6,450 nucleotides of DNA, from the NCBI GenBank assembly GCA_937942465.1, contig CALDEO010000007.1:1-6450 (forward strand), written 5' to 3'. Every line of letters starts with the position of its first letter. Positions within the stretch are counted from its first letter, which is position 1. Positions 1-5,230 of the stretch are shown here, piece after piece. The notes beneath the pieces are model-generated. The model was not told the origin of the DNA and ran no database searches. It worked only from the letters and a program-made list of their open reading frames with translations. A program made the translations under genes and the position numbers. The stretch is from an uncultured Saprospiraceae bacterium (GTDB lineage Bacteria; Bacteroidota; Bacteroidia; Chitinophagales; Saprospiraceae).

Positions 1-360
1 GACCTAGCAAGTAAGGATACCGATAACTGGGATAGTTACTTTACCAACCATGAAAATGAAAAAATACGAAACGAGGCTATAAGCCTCATGTCTAGCCCGT
101 ATGTATATGCTAACTGGGAATCTAAAGAAGTGGAGTTGCAAACTCAAAAAAAACCAGAGCTCAATCAACAGAAAGACAGCTATCAGGCAGTACTCCGATT
201 TAAACTTAAAAAGGTAAAACGGATCATGGAAAACCTAAGTGCAGAAATTAAAGCAATGGACCATGAAGATGAAAACTTCTTAATCAATGTAAAAGTTTTA
301 CAAAAACTACAAGAGCAACGCAATACGATAGCTAGCGAACTCCATACCGTGATATTGTAG
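1..360 (+). CDS. dnaG: C-terminal part of probable DNA primase DnaG (5' end outside window)
   Basis: The frame is open from base 1 and ends at TAG 358-360, so about 119 C-terminal residues are visible and the start lies to the left. DnaG makes the RNA primers for replication, and its C-terminal domain binds the DnaB helicase. The assignment rests on resemblance to the C-terminal region of Bacteroidota DnaG: a 'sSPYxxxxNW' segment (visible as SSPYVYANWES), then a helical stretch with 'RLKLKKV'-type spacing (RFKLKKVKRIMENL), then a final amphipathic helix ending in a short hydrophobic tail (HTVIL). The catalytic TOPRIM and zinc-binding domains are not in the window, so this is family recognition from a poorly conserved end. 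No clear terminator follows. It appears unrelated to the storage genes downstream. Confidence 0.6.
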   Translation, partial: DLASKDTDNWDSYFTNHENEKIRNEAISLMSSPYVYANWESKEVELQTQKKPELNQQKDSYQAVLRFKLKKVKRIMENLSAEIKAMDHEDENFLINVKVLQKLQEQRNTIASELHTVIL

Positions 361-861
361 TAGTGCAATAGATTGGTAGTACCTCAATAATAACTCTCTC
401 CTCTCCCCCTTAGTCCAATAGTCAACTCTTAAGATTGGAATCAAATAAGAACTCCATAGCTTTTTGAGTCAGAATGACCTGTCTATCTACAAAGTTCAAA
501 CAGCCCTCGTATAGCCAATTCACCTGAATCAAATATGATTGGTATAGCTGTTTCACTTTCTCAATAGTATTGTAATCGGCATATACTAATTGCAATACAA
601 CTGACAATTGTGATAACTCATATAAAAAACCAGACAAAAAAGTGCTGGAGTAGTATCAATGACTTGACTTCAATTAATAAAAGCTGTAAATTAAATTAAG
701 GTAGATATCATATATTAAACGATTAGTATATGTAACGCTGCCTCAAACCAAAAAACTTTAACACTTTTTATTGCGATTATTTGAATAAACATGAAATTAA
801 TCTTAAGTTAAAGGAGTTATATAAGTATAAAATTGATCTTTCAACCCTATAAACAAAATAT
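361..861. other. Gap between dnaG and the hibernation factor; no confident gene
   Basis: This 501-bp stretch has no gene I can support. It holds an 18-nt pyrimidine-only tract at 394-411. A 71-codon minus-strand frame (422-637) has only a TTG start and no recognisable promoter or ribosome site; it is discussed under findings. A short inverted repeat pairs CATATA 709-714 with TATATG 727-732. An AAGGAG at 811-816 has no start codon at a suitable distance (the nearest TTG, 833, is 16 nt away in the wrong frame). The promoter of the 862 gene must lie here, but no full TAnnTTTG box with a partner TTG was found. The nearest is TAAAATTG at 828-835, one base off consensus and without a clear -33. Confidence 0.5.
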
Positions 862-1161
862 ATGGATATTAAAATTGATAGAGGATTCAACGTTAGTGAA
901 GCAACTAACGGATTTGAAGCATACGCATTTGACAAAGTACAGAAGTACTTTGACCACTATACATTTCTACAATCAGTGCAAATATACCTACGAGGTCAGA
1001 AGCATCCCACCAAGAAAGTGAAGCTGCGGATGAACTTGAAAGGAAAAGAAATATTTTCGGAAGCTAAAGGTTATAAACACCATGATGCATTTGATAATGC
1101 GCTTACTAAAATGGCGGCTCAGCTAGCCAAACACAAATCTAAAAGATACTCTGCGGCTTAA
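862..1161 (+). CDS. hpf: Short ribosome hibernation-promoting factor (HPF/YfiA, sigma-54 modulation family)
   Basis: The 99-residue product is of the short HPF/YfiA class. These proteins bind the decoding channel of the 30S subunit and silence ribosomes in stationary phase or starvation. It shows the usual beta-alpha-beta-beta-beta-alpha order: an N-terminal strand (MDIKIDRGFNVSEA), a first helix (about 15-33), strands with VQIYLRG and KVKLRMNLKGKEIF, then a second helix with the family-like pattern DAFDNALTKMAAQLAKHKSKR (about 74-95). It has no C-terminal dimerisation domain of the long HPF type. ATG 862 is the first start after an in-frame TAA at 850-852 and follows an A-rich leader (AAACAAAATAT), as is common in Bacteroidota. 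It is monocistronic, with hairpins right after the stop. Its nearness to storage genes suits a starvation role, but shared control is not shown. Confidence 0.9.
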   Translation: MDIKIDRGFNVSEATNGFEAYAFDKVQKYFDHYTFLQSVQIYLRGQKHPTKKVKLRMNLKGKEIFSEAKGYKHHDAFDNALTKMAAQLAKHKSKRYSAA

Positions 1162-1182
1162 AACCTGCATTACCCCAAATAC

Positions 1183-1237
1183 AATGGTTGTATATTGAAA
1201 AATATGCAACCATTTTTATTTTCAATATGCTTTTTTT
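1183..1237 (+). terminator. Overlapping rho-independent terminator hairpins after the hibernation factor gene
   Basis: Two hairpins share bases. Hairpin A pairs 1183-1196 with 1201-1214 (AATGGTTG against CAACCATT, continued inward through one T-G wobble) around a GAAA loop, and is followed by TTT. Hairpin B pairs 1190-1201 with 1219-1230 (core ATATTGAAAA against TTTTCAATAT) and is followed by seven T at 1231-1237. They cannot form together. The position, 21 nt after the stop codon, supports termination of the 862 gene. Confidence 0.8.
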
Positions 1238-1257
1238 AATATTCGACGAAAGTCAAC

Positions 1258-1422
1258 AATACGAAATGAGGTACTTCATATCCCACTAATAGGAACTAAA
1301 TCATCTAATATTTGCGTTAGAAAGCCTTGTCGTAACTACGGTTACGCCTATGTTTTCTGCCTTAATCTTAAATTATTTCTCTAGGATATGAGATGAGACA
1401 TTAAGTACCTCAAATTCGTATT
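1258..1422. repeat. 165-bp structured element with long terminal inverted repeats
   Basis: The left arm 1258-1276 (AATACGAA-A-TGAGGTACTT) pairs with the right arm 1403-1422 (AAGTACCTCA-AA-TTCGTATT), giving 8 + 10 perfect base pairs with a 1x2 internal loop. Inside, CATATCC 1277-1283 matches GGATATG 1384-1390. At the centre CGTAAC 1331-1336 and GTTACG 1341-1346 form a stem closed by TACG, the extra-stable C(UACG)G tetraloop if transcribed. AGAAA 1319-1323 and TTTCT 1354-1358 could extend it. There is no coding frame of note and no oligo-T end. It could be a MITE-like or REP-like dispersed repeat, or a structured RNA. It fills most of the 335-bp gap 1162-1496; the remaining 1423-1496 is leader sequence with no clear promoter. 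Confidence 0.6.
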
Positions 1423-1496
1423 AGAGAAAAACATGGAAATAGTTATATTAATAACAGCATCCTACCCTATCTTGAGTTTAGAAAAGTAATAACCGC

Positions 1497-2021
1497 ATGT
1501 CAAACAAAAAAGATCAAACCGCATCATTCGTAGTACGTTTTACTCAGCAGATATTTGAGGATACTCAAGGACAATCTGATGTACAGTGGAAAGGAAAAAT
1601 ATCTCACGTACAGAGCGATGACGAAAAACGATTTACCGATGTGTCAGAGGCATTAAACTTTATGCAAGCAAGACTTGCCGATATGACGAAATCGTCAACT
1701 GAGCATGTAAGTAAGGATGAGCAGAAAGGCATCCTCAACAAGAGTCTAGGTATATGGAAGCGAGTATCCAAAGAGTACCCCAAGTTTGTAATGGATACAA
1801 TCAAAGACCCTAAAGCGCAAGTCGAGCATATACAAGGGCAAATACAAGAAGGATTGCATCAAGTAAGCGAAGGAATCAGCGAGAAACTAGAACTCAATGA
1901 ATGGCAACCTGCATCAAAAAGTGATTATAAAAACATGATGGAGATGATGACTACATTGACTACTCAAGTATCGGAGTTAAGTAAAAAGGTAGACACCATG
2001 TCCAAAAAGTCAAAAATATAA
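1497..2021 (+). CDS. Phasin-like protein with N-terminal W-x-G-x-I-x-H-V-Q-S module
   Basis: The 174-residue product is soluble, with no signal peptide or membrane segment. Residues 10-56 form a small module with SFVVRF, then W31-K-G-K-I-S-H-V-Q-S40, then RF46 and an EALNFM helix. I recognise this pattern from small uncharacterised bacterial proteins but know no function for it. Residues 80-130 are helical (SLGIWKRVSKEYPKFVMDTI, then a Gln/Glu-rich amphipathic stretch). Residues 136-168 start with W-Q-P-A-S-K-S-D-Y and continue as a leucine/methionine heptad coiled coil (MMEMMTTLTTQVSELSKKV). A 'W/P-x-S-K-S-D' segment followed by a short zipper is typical of the C-terminal oligomerisation region of PHA phasins. 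A role on the surface of a storage granule is therefore inferred, not shown. ATG 1497 is the natural start. The gene is coupled to the regulator that follows in the same frame. Confidence 0.7.
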   Translation: MSNKKDQTASFVVRFTQQIFEDTQGQSDVQWKGKISHVQSDDEKRFTDVSEALNFMQARLADMTKSSTEHVSKDEQKGILNKSLGIWKRVSKEYPKFVMDTIKDPKAQVEHIQGQIQEGLHQVSEGISEKLELNEWQPASKSDYKNMMEMMTTLTTQVSELSKKVDTMSKKSKI

Positions 2022-2024
2022 TCT

Positions 2025-2828
2025 TTGGCAACTACAACATCAAATATCGATGACTTAATTGCACTAGAATCTAGTGCCCAGCTTAGGTTCTATACCTTAG
2101 GTGGATTTGATACCTATGTTGTCGAGAAAGCCATAGATAATAAAGAATGGGGACGAGATAAGACGATACAGTTATTACAATTTATGATCACAAGTAGACA
2201 CCGACATGGACTTCATAAAGAACAGATCATAGATCGTATCTGGGAGGATGTAGATCAAAAATCAGGGGATAGAGATTTTAAAGTGGCATTGCATGGTATC
2301 AATAAGGTACTAGAACCGAATAGAGCCAGTCGTACAGACACTAAATATATTGTCAGATCAGGGCTCAGTTATCAATTGCAATCAGACAAAGTCTGGGTAG
2401 ATAGCAGCGCTTTTGAGGAGGCTATAATATTAGGCAACGACAATCTGCATAAATCGGATGACATCGCCCGAAAAGCATACAACTATGCAATACAACTATA
2501 CAAAGGTATCTATCTACCAAGCCGCGTATACATGGACTGGACAAGTGCCGAACGGGAGCGACTGCAGGTACTAGCACTCGGCACCTATATAGAGTTAGCT
2601 AAAGTAGAATTAGAGACGAATGCATTCGAATGTATAAGACTATGTCAAGCAGCATTGCAGATAGATCATGCATGGGAGGAGGCGTATACATTACAGATCA
2701 AAGCATACTTGTCGAGTGGCAATAGACCACAAGCAATAAAAACATATAAAACCTGTAAAGAGATACTATCAGATGAATATGGTCTCGATCCGCTGCCTAC
2801 AACAAAAGCTCTGATCAACAATATATAA
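2025..2828 (+). CDS. Winged-helix/BTAD (SARP-like) transcriptional regulator, TTG start
   Basis: The 267-residue product begins its DNA-binding domain at about residue 20 with LRFYTLGGFDTYVV, the usual first strand of an OmpR/SARP-type winged helix. The recognition region is near residues 50-95 (LLQFMITSR...KEQIIDRIWED...FKVALHGINKVLE). VWVDSSAFEEAI opens the bacterial transcriptional activator domain, a TPR-like helical domain that runs to the C-terminus (MDWTSAERERLQ; ALQIDHAWEEAYTLQIKAYLSSGNRPQAIKTYKTC; EYGLDP). It has no ATPase, receiver or sensor domain, so it resembles small SARPs. TTG 2025 is chosen because the next in-frame methionine (in QLLQFMITS) would cut into the winged helix. 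It lies 3 nt after the upstream TAA (2019-2021) in the same frame, so translation is probably coupled. The adjacent phasin promoter is a plausible target. Confidence 0.85.
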   Translation: MATTTSNIDDLIALESSAQLRFYTLGGFDTYVVEKAIDNKEWGRDKTIQLLQFMITSRHRHGLHKEQIIDRIWEDVDQKSGDRDFKVALHGINKVLEPNRASRTDTKYIVRSGLSYQLQSDKVWVDSSAFEEAIILGNDNLHKSDDIARKAYNYAIQLYKGIYLPSRVYMDWTSAERERLQVLALGTYIELAKVELETNAFECIRLCQAALQIDHAWEEAYTLQIKAYLSSGNRPQAIKTYKTCKEILSDEYGLDPLPTTKALINNI

Positions 2829-2898
2829 TACTAGAGAGGCAGTACACTTACCTACCTTTTTAAAATAAATCAAACTTTTTATTAATAAATATGGCAGA

Positions 2899-2950
2899 TG
2901 TAGTTGTTTGTAACTCATCTGTAACTCGCTGTTCTCATCTTTGTATTATA
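2899..2950 (+). promoter_or_regulatory. Candidate regulated promoter with 11-bp-phased direct repeats upstream of the long phasin gene
   Basis: TGTAACTC occurs at 2909-2916 and again at 2920-2927, exactly 11 bp apart. Weaker TGT-initial copies lie at 2899 (TGTAGTTG), 2930 (TGTTCTC) and 2942 (TGTATTAT), a spacing of about one helical turn. CATCTTTG at 2936-2943 is one base off the Bacteroidota -7 box TAnnTTTG and starts 8 bp after the second perfect repeat. A TTTG at 2907-2910 lies 25 bp upstream, longer than the usual spacing. A start site near 2950 would give a leader of about 22 nt to ATG 2972. SARP/BTAD regulators are known to bind heptamer direct repeats at 11-bp steps close to the -10 box; that this is the operator of the 2025 regulator is inference. 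Confidence 0.5.
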
Positions 2951-2971
2951 AATAACAAAAATACCAGAACA

Positions 2972-3808
2972 ATGGCAACAAAGACTCCAACATTAAAGAA
3001 ACTTGAAAATGCAAGATCATTCGTAATGAAGAATGCAAAGACTGCTCACAATACACTATTGAGTACTACAGAAGAGTTAATTGAAGGATCTATAGCTACA
3101 GCTGAAAAAGTACAGAAGCTTACTTCAAAAACGATCAAAAAAACTGAGCCTCTAGTTGAGAAGCAAGTAGATATCATGTTTGATGCAGCCGAAGAAGTAT
3201 TCGTACAAATGGATAAAGGGAGTGAGCGATTCCAGAAATTACTAGGAATCACTGACCAAGTAGCTAAAGTCAAAAAATATGTAAACAAGTCAGTAAAAAT
3301 GACTGGTAAGACTTTAGAAGAAAACTATGACTACGTAACTAAAAATGCTAAAGAAGTAGCGAATAAAGTTGAAGATAGAATAGAAGACCTAACTGCAACA
3401 GTAAAGAAAAATGCTAAAGCTACAGTAGCTAAAGTTGAAGATAAAATAGAAGACATCACCAAAACAGTGAAAACGTCATCTGCTAAAGCTGAGAAGAATG
3501 TAGTAAAGACTGCTACTAAAGCGAAAAAGCAAACTAAAACAACAGTAAAAGCTGTAAAGAAAACTACTAAGAAAGCTGTTGCTAAAGTAAAAGTAATCGC
3601 TGAAGTAACGCTAAACGATATCAAAGGTATCGGACCAAAAATGCAAGAAACATTGAAGACTGCAGGTATCAACAGCGTAGCTGATCTTGCTAATGCAAAT
3701 GCAAAAGAACTTAACGAAGTATTAGCAAATGCCAATCCTAGATACAAGAGTTTTGATCCAGCACCTTGGATTGCAGATGCAAAGGCAGCAATAGCAGCGA
3801 AGAAATAA
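2972..3808 (+). CDS. Phasin-like granule protein fused to H1-like Lys/Ala tail and helix-hairpin-helix domain
   Basis: The 278-residue protein has three parts. Residues 1-92 are a helical phasin-like domain with TTEEL, QKLTSKTIKK, KQVDIMFDAAEEV and GSERFQKLLG, closely matched by the product of the 3839 gene. Residues 93-212 are a long, highly charged helical and Lys/Ala/Thr-rich segment; it includes two 22-residue repeats (124-145, 146-167) and an H1-like basic tail (TKAKKQTKTTVKAVKKTTKK). Residues 214-278 are a helix-hairpin-helix domain (LNDIKGIGPKMQETLKTAGI, then ADLA, FDPAPWIADAK), a non-specific DNA-binding fold. The layout recalls Pseudomonas PhaF, a phasin with an H1-like tail that ties PHA granules to the nucleoid. 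An earlier in-frame ATG at 2891 would add 27 residues. I prefer 2972 because the paralogue also starts MATK and the predicted start site lies near 2950. Confidence 0.75.
   Translation: MATKTPTLKKLENARSFVMKNAKTAHNTLLSTTEELIEGSIATAEKVQKLTSKTIKKTEPLVEKQVDIMFDAAEEVFVQMDKGSERFQKLLGITDQVAKVKKYVNKSVKMTGKTLEENYDYVTKNAKEVANKVEDRIEDLTATVKKNAKATVAKVEDKIEDITKTVKTSSAKAEKNVVKTATKAKKQTKTTVKAVKKTTKKAVAKVKVIAEVTLNDIKGIGPKMQETLKTAGINSVADLANANAKELNEVLANANPRYKSFDPAPWIADAKAAIAAKK
3341..3472 (+). repeat. Two tandem 66-bp repeats inside the long phasin-like gene
   Basis: Copy 1 is 3341-3406 and copy 2 is 3407-3472. Both start AAAAATGCTAAAG and share AAAGTTGAAGAT and ATAGAAGAC blocks in register. Each encodes 22 residues of the pattern KNAKxxxxKVEDxIEDxTxTVK. 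Twenty-two residues is two 11-residue turns, the period of phasin-like and LEA-like amphipathic helices that lie on lipid surfaces. The copies differ at many codons, so the duplication is not recent, but its length could still vary between strains. Confidence 0.8.
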
Positions 3809-3838
3809 TCATCGATAATAACAACAAAATCATAAATC

Positions 3839-4129
3839 ATGGCAACTAAAAATGCTAAGACATCAAAAATGGATGTTACTAAGAACATAGAAAACATCAA
3901 GTCAATGACTAAAGATGTAAACAACTTTGTACTACAGACATCTGAAGAACTTGTAGATACAGCAATCGTACGAGGCGAACAATGGCAAAAAGTAAGCGCT
4001 AAAGCAATCAAAGGTGGATTGAAACTAGCAGCTACACAACAGGACATTATGTTCACAACACTAGAAGCTGTAAAAGGTCAATTAATGACTGGAACTAAGA
4101 GATTTCAAAAGTTATATAGTAAGAACTAA
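3839..4129 (+). CDS. Small phasin-like protein, paralogue of the N-terminal domain of the preceding gene product
   Basis: The 96-residue, all-helical, soluble product has no signal peptide. Residues 34-94 align without gaps to the first domain of the 2972 product: T-x-EEL, I, E, QK, K-x-IK, Q-x-DIMF, M-x-x-G-x-x-RFQKL are shared. It lacks the Lys/Ala tail and the helix-hairpin-helix domain, so it would be a coat protein without the DNA-binding part, much as PhaI is to PhaF in Pseudomonas (analogy, inference). The start MATK is shared with the preceding gene, which supports ATG 3839 over the internal ATG at codon 11. It lies 30 nt after the preceding stop, has an A-rich leader, and probably shares its transcript, ending at the 4211-4246 terminator. 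Confidence 0.75.
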   Translation: MATKNAKTSKMDVTKNIENIKSMTKDVNNFVLQTSEELVDTAIVRGEQWQKVSAKAIKGGLKLAATQQDIMFTTLEAVKGQLMTGTKRFQKLYSKN

Positions 4130-4139
4130 TACAAGTTCA

Positions 4140-4188
4140 GCATTTCGATGCCGCTTTGTATAACGCAACTTTCTTGACAAATCAAGAA
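4140..4188 (+). other. Two small hairpins in the 3' UTR of the phasin operon
   Basis: GCAT 4140-4143 and ATGC 4148-4151 enclose TTCG, the loop sequence of the stable UUCG class (though closed here by T-A and not C-G). TTCTTGA 4171-4177 and TCAAGAA 4182-4188 form a perfect 7-bp stem around CAAA. Together with the terminator that follows, the transcript would end in three consecutive hairpins, which could slow 3' exonuclease decay. The function is inferred. Confidence 0.45.
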
Positions 4189-4210
4189 CATATCAACGAA
4201 TAGATTACTG

Positions 4211-4246
4211 GCCAAGGCATAATTCTCAAATGCCTTGGCTTTTTTT
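4211..4246 (+). terminator. Strong rho-independent terminator of the phasin operon
   Basis: GCCAAGGCAT 4211-4220 pairs perfectly with ATGCCTTGGC 4230-4239 around a 9-nt loop. Seven T follow at 4240-4246. It lies 81 nt after the stop of the small phasin gene and separates that transcription unit from the hydrolase and acyltransferase unit, which has its own promoter at 4375-4408. Confidence 0.93.
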
Positions 4247-4262
4247 ATTCAAATACAGTAAT

Positions 4263-4290
4263 GAGTAACTCTATTTATATTGAGTTATTC
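4263..4290. promoter_or_regulatory. Isolated hairpin or operator-like inverted repeat upstream of the hydrolase promoter
   Basis: GAGTAACTC 4263-4271 and GAGTTATTC 4282-4290 form a 9-bp stem with one G-T wobble and a 10-nt A/T loop. No T-run follows on the + strand, so it is not a standard terminator. It contains GTAACTC, the core of the direct repeat found upstream of the long phasin gene. Apart from this, three GCTAA copies and the promoter, the 314-bp gap 4130-4443 has no gene. Confidence 0.35.
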
Positions 4291-4374
4291 GATTTGGACT
4301 ATGAGCTATTAACGATAAGCCGTTTGCAATAAAGCTTGGATTATACATTCACTTGATAATGCTAAGCGAGCTAA

Positions 4375-4408
4375 TTTGCTAATAAATTCATGATTTCGAC
4401 TATATTTG
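4375..4408 (+). promoter_or_regulatory. Bacteroidota-type promoter of the hydrolase/acyltransferase unit
   Basis: TATATTTG at 4401-4408 is a perfect match to the -7 box TAnnTTTG used by the primary sigma factor of Bacteroidota. TTTG at 4375-4378 lies 22 bp upstream and fits the -33 element. Transcription would start near 4414-4416, about 30 nt before TTG 4444. GCTAA occurs three times (4361, 4370, 4378) across the -33 element and might be a regulator site. Confidence 0.75.
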
Positions 4409-4443
4409 TTAAAATCAAAAGTCTATCCCAATAGAAAAATAAT

Positions 4444-5229
4444 TTGACAGAACTTACACAAGATTCCTTAGATTATAAAAGGCCCCCATTATTTTGGGCT
4501 TTTACAGAAGCATATCGTGCTCTATTTGAGCTCGCTACGTATGTACCGTATAAGCTTATCAACCGATTGCCTAAAAATGGTGATTCACATCCCGTATTGA
4601 TCCTTCCTGGGTTTATGGCGACTGATTCATCTACGGTACCATTGAGGAGTTTCATACATAACCTAGGTTATAATGTTTATGGATGGGGAGCTGGTAGAAA
4701 CTATGCTAGCGAAGCATATCTAGAACTACTACAGGATAAGGTGGATCTCATATTTGATAAAAATCAAGAAAAAATAAGCCTTATCGGTTGGAGTCTAGGT
4801 GGAGTATTTGCCAGACAACTAGCGAAGTCTAGACCTAATAAAATAAGACAAGTAATCACACTTGGATCCCCATTTAAAGATGTCATCAACGCCAACAATG
4901 CCAAATGGATGTATGACTTCATCAATAGAGACAAAGAGACTCAAGTAGTCAATCAAAAACTCCTTGATGACTTACCTAACCCTGCCCCTGTGCCGACGAC
5001 AGCAATCTACTCTAAGCAAGACGGCGTCGTACCTTGGAAACTCTGTATGGAGCAAGAAGAGAATGCAATACACCAAAATGTGGAAGTACGCGGCAGTCAC
5101 TTGGGTCTAGGAGTCAACCCCACCGTATTACAAATAATAGCAGATAGACTGCAATACAAGGAAGAAAACTGGTGCCACTTCGAGCCAAGTAATTTAGTTG
5201 AAGATTTGTTATTCTACCCTTCATTATAA
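4444..5229 (+). CDS. Alpha/beta hydrolase (lipase/esterase-like), TTG start
   Basis: The 261-residue product is a serine hydrolase of the alpha/beta fold. HPVLILPGF (about 50-58) is the first core strand with the oxyanion-hole loop. GWSLGG (115-120) is the nucleophile elbow with Ser117. YSKQDGVVPW gives the acid Asp193, and GSHLGL the base His219. The segment GYNVYGWGAGRN is typical of lipase/esterase-like members. There is no signal peptide, so it should act in the cytoplasm, likely on a lipid ester. A nucleophile Ser, not Cys, argues against a PHA synthase. TTG 4444 is the only usable start, since an in-frame TAG lies at 4432-4434 and no ATG lies in between. It is probably co-transcribed with the WS/DGAT gene 52 nt downstream, which suggests lipolysis or acyl-chain supply for stored lipid. 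The substrate is not known. Confidence 0.85.
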   Translation: MTELTQDSLDYKRPPLFWAFTEAYRALFELATYVPYKLINRLPKNGDSHPVLILPGFMATDSSTVPLRSFIHNLGYNVYGWGAGRNYASEAYLELLQDKVDLIFDKNQEKISLIGWSLGGVFARQLAKSRPNKIRQVITLGSPFKDVINANNAKWMYDFINRDKETQVVNQKLLDDLPNPAPVPTTAIYSKQDGVVPWKLCMEQEENAIHQNVEVRGSHLGLGVNPTVLQIIADRLQYKEENWCHFEPSNLVEDLLFYPSL

Positions 5230-5230
5230 G

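Noticed and set aside
378..387. AGTACCTCAA also found in the right arm of the 1258-1422 element (1404-1413)
   Set aside because: A shared 10-mer is expected many times by chance within 6.4 kb, and no second arm is found near 378.
394..411. 18-nt pyrimidine tract as a possible G-quadruplex or regulatory tract on the other strand
   Set aside because: It has only one run of five C and no set of four G-runs; nothing nearby suggests a role.
833..1021. 62-codon + strand frame starting at TTG 833
   Set aside because: It overlaps the hibernation factor gene in another frame and has no family resemblance.
2891..2971. Upstream ATG giving a 27-residue N-terminal extension of the long phasin-like protein
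   Set aside because: The extension overlaps the candidate promoter and direct repeats, has atypical composition (Cys, His), and the paralogue starts at the position equal to ATG 2972.
3331..4056. 241-codon open frame on the minus strand opposite both phasin-like genes
   Set aside because: It is the antisense of Lys/Ala/Thr-rich coding sequence, which rarely yields stop codons on the other strand. The product is an unstructured Phe/Leu/Ser/Val-rich string with no family resemblance.
4261..4332. 23-codon mini-frame starting ATG 4261
   Set aside because: It lies just after a strong terminator and before the next promoter, overlaps the 4263-4290 stem, and has no ribosome site or recognisable sequence.
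4444..5229. Idea that the alpha/beta hydrolase is a PHA synthase (PhaC)
   Set aside because: The nucleophile elbow is GWSLGG with Ser117, not the Gly-x-Cys-x-Gly-Gly box of PHA synthases, and 261 residues is too short.
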